From contig JAOXRV010000391.1 of assembly GCA_025800435.1 (NCBI GenBank), forward strand, positions 1 to 6,372: DNA of 6,372 nucleotides, given 5' to 3'. The notes below the pieces were generated by a model. It had not been told where the DNA came from and searched no databases. It saw nothing but the letters and a program-made list of their open reading frames with translations. The stretch comes from Cellvibrionaceae bacterium. Lineage in GTDB: Bacteria > Pseudomonadota > Gammaproteobacteria > Pseudomonadales > Cellvibrionaceae. Positions 5,804 to 6,372 of the stretch are shown here, piece by piece (within the stretch, counting starts at the first letter, position 1; every line of letters begins with the position of its first letter). Both the position numbers and the translations under genes were made by a program.

Positions 5804-6372
5804 ATGCCCATCATCGAATCACAAATCGATAGCAACTCAGAAGAGTTTGCCCAAAACCAAGCGGCCATGCAGGCCGCCCTCGACACTGTTCGAGAGATTG
5901 AAGACAAGGTCTACCAGACCGAACTCAGTAAAAAAGAGCGCTACGCCAAACGCAATATGATTTTACCGCGCGAGCGCCTGGCCAAGCTGCTCGACCCGGG
6001 CGCCCCCTATCTGGAGCTGTCCTCCCTGGCCGGCTACAAAATGTACGACGATAAAGACGGCACCGGCGCCGGTGCCGGTTCCATCTGCGGCATCGGCTAT
6101 GTCAGCGGTGTGCGCTGTATGGTACGCGCCGATAACTACGCGGTTAAAGGCGGCACCGTCACCCCCATCGGCCTGGAAAAAGCCCTGCGTATGCAGCAGA
6201 TCTCGATGGACAATAAACTGCCCTGTATCACCCTGGCCCAGAGCGGCGGCGCCAATCTCACCTACGCCGCAGATACCTTTGCCCCCGGCGGTCGCGGCTT
6301 TGCCAACCAGGCGCGCCAATCAGCGGCGGGCATTCCCCAGGTAACGGTAGTACACGGCAGCGCCACCGCCGG
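5804..6372 (+). CDS. Acyl-CoA carboxylase carboxyltransferase (beta) subunit, geranyl-CoA carboxylase AtuC-like (3' end outside window)
   Basis: N-terminal 189 residues of a biotin-dependent carboxyltransferase that moves CO2 from biotin to an acyl-CoA; it needs a biotin-carrying alpha subunit, probably further downstream. The frame is open to the right edge. Visible motifs: LPRERLAKLLDPGAPYLELSSLAG (54-77), YKMYDDKDG (78-86), the CoA-binding/oxyanion region QSGGANL (146-152), and HGSATAG (184-190). Methylcrotonyl-CoA carboxylase has Phe in its DHFGRIF-NQA segment; the aligned residue here is Gly162 (APGGRGFANQA), a change tied to acceptance of geranyl-CoA. The sequence also resembles AtuC over GYK-DDKDG. 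The start is the ATG at 5804, 37 bases after the SDR stop; GTGAG upstream is a modest ribosome site, and an in-frame GTG at 5795 is a less likely start. Carboxylase certain, geranyl-CoA specificity inferred. Confidence 0.88.
   Translation, partial: MPIIESQIDSNSEEFAQNQAAMQAALDTVREIEDKVYQTELSKKERYAKRNMILPRERLAKLLDPGAPYLELSSLAGYKMYDDKDGTGAGAGSICGIGYVSGVRCMVRADNYAVKGGTVTPIGLEKALRMQQISMDNKLPCITLAQSGGANLTYAADTFAPGGRGFANQARQSAAGIPQVTVVHGSATA

Noticed and set aside
5963..6319. 118-residue minus-strand reading frame near the right edge
   Set aside because: Antisense to the carboxyltransferase, whose motifs are clear; low-complexity Gly/Ala composition.
1..6372. CRISPR array, tRNA, rRNA, insertion sequence or phage genes
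   Set aside because: No spaced repeat array, tRNA-like cloverleaf, transposase or terminal inverted repeats seen on either strand.

Overview
The window looks like chromosomal DNA of a Gram-negative gammaproteobacterium. Evidence: an outer-membrane TonB-dependent receptor ending in Phe, a secreted protein with an exosortase-type C-terminal sorting tail, and a terpenoid/acyl-CoA degradation operon. A marine Cellvibrionales or Spongiibacteraceae-like host is my guess from gene content and moderate GC; nothing here (no rRNA) proves it.

Left part (1-1500): the C-terminal ~480 residues of a FecA-like TonB-dependent receptor, running in from the left edge and followed by a strong GC-rich hairpin. 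Then (1630-2265) a compact hicA-hicB type II toxin-antitoxin pair on the + strand, with a promoter, a 10-bp tandem direct repeat and a near-perfect palindrome placed between -35 and -10, where an autorepressor would bind. Next, on the minus strand (2322-2942), a small exported protein with a signal peptide and a C-terminal VPVLPVWG + hydrophobic + RRRR tail, close to the IPTLxxWG-CTERM class of exosortase substrates.

Right part (3097-6372): a TetR-family regulator on the minus strand faces a + strand operon across a 287-bp divergent intergenic region. The operon starts with a DUF849 beta-keto acid cleavage enzyme (BKACE), then an SDR whose catalytic Tyr and Lys are replaced (as in dienoyl/enoyl-CoA reductase-type SDRs), then the beta subunit of a biotin-dependent acyl-CoA carboxylase, cut by the right edge. 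The SDR and carboxylase resemble the AtuB/AtuG and AtuC proteins of Pseudomonas acyclic-terpene (citronellol/geraniol) degradation. The carboxylase has Gly where methylcrotonyl-CoA carboxylase has a substrate-limiting Phe, which fits a long branched substrate such as geranyl-CoA.

The most informative non-coding signal is in the divergent region: two copies of ACCAAGC-N4-GCTTGGY, 36 bp apart. One sits exactly in the spacer of a TTGACA-N18-TACTGT promoter and the other just downstream of the predicted transcription start. They match, from memory, the AnCAAGnnCTTGnT palindrome of KstR2, and the regulator's recognition helix resembles KstR2. This gives a self-consistent model: the TetR protein represses the operon until a CoA-ester intermediate accumulates. 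The unusual part is the presence of a BKACE in an Atu-like cluster, which suggests a variant lower pathway.
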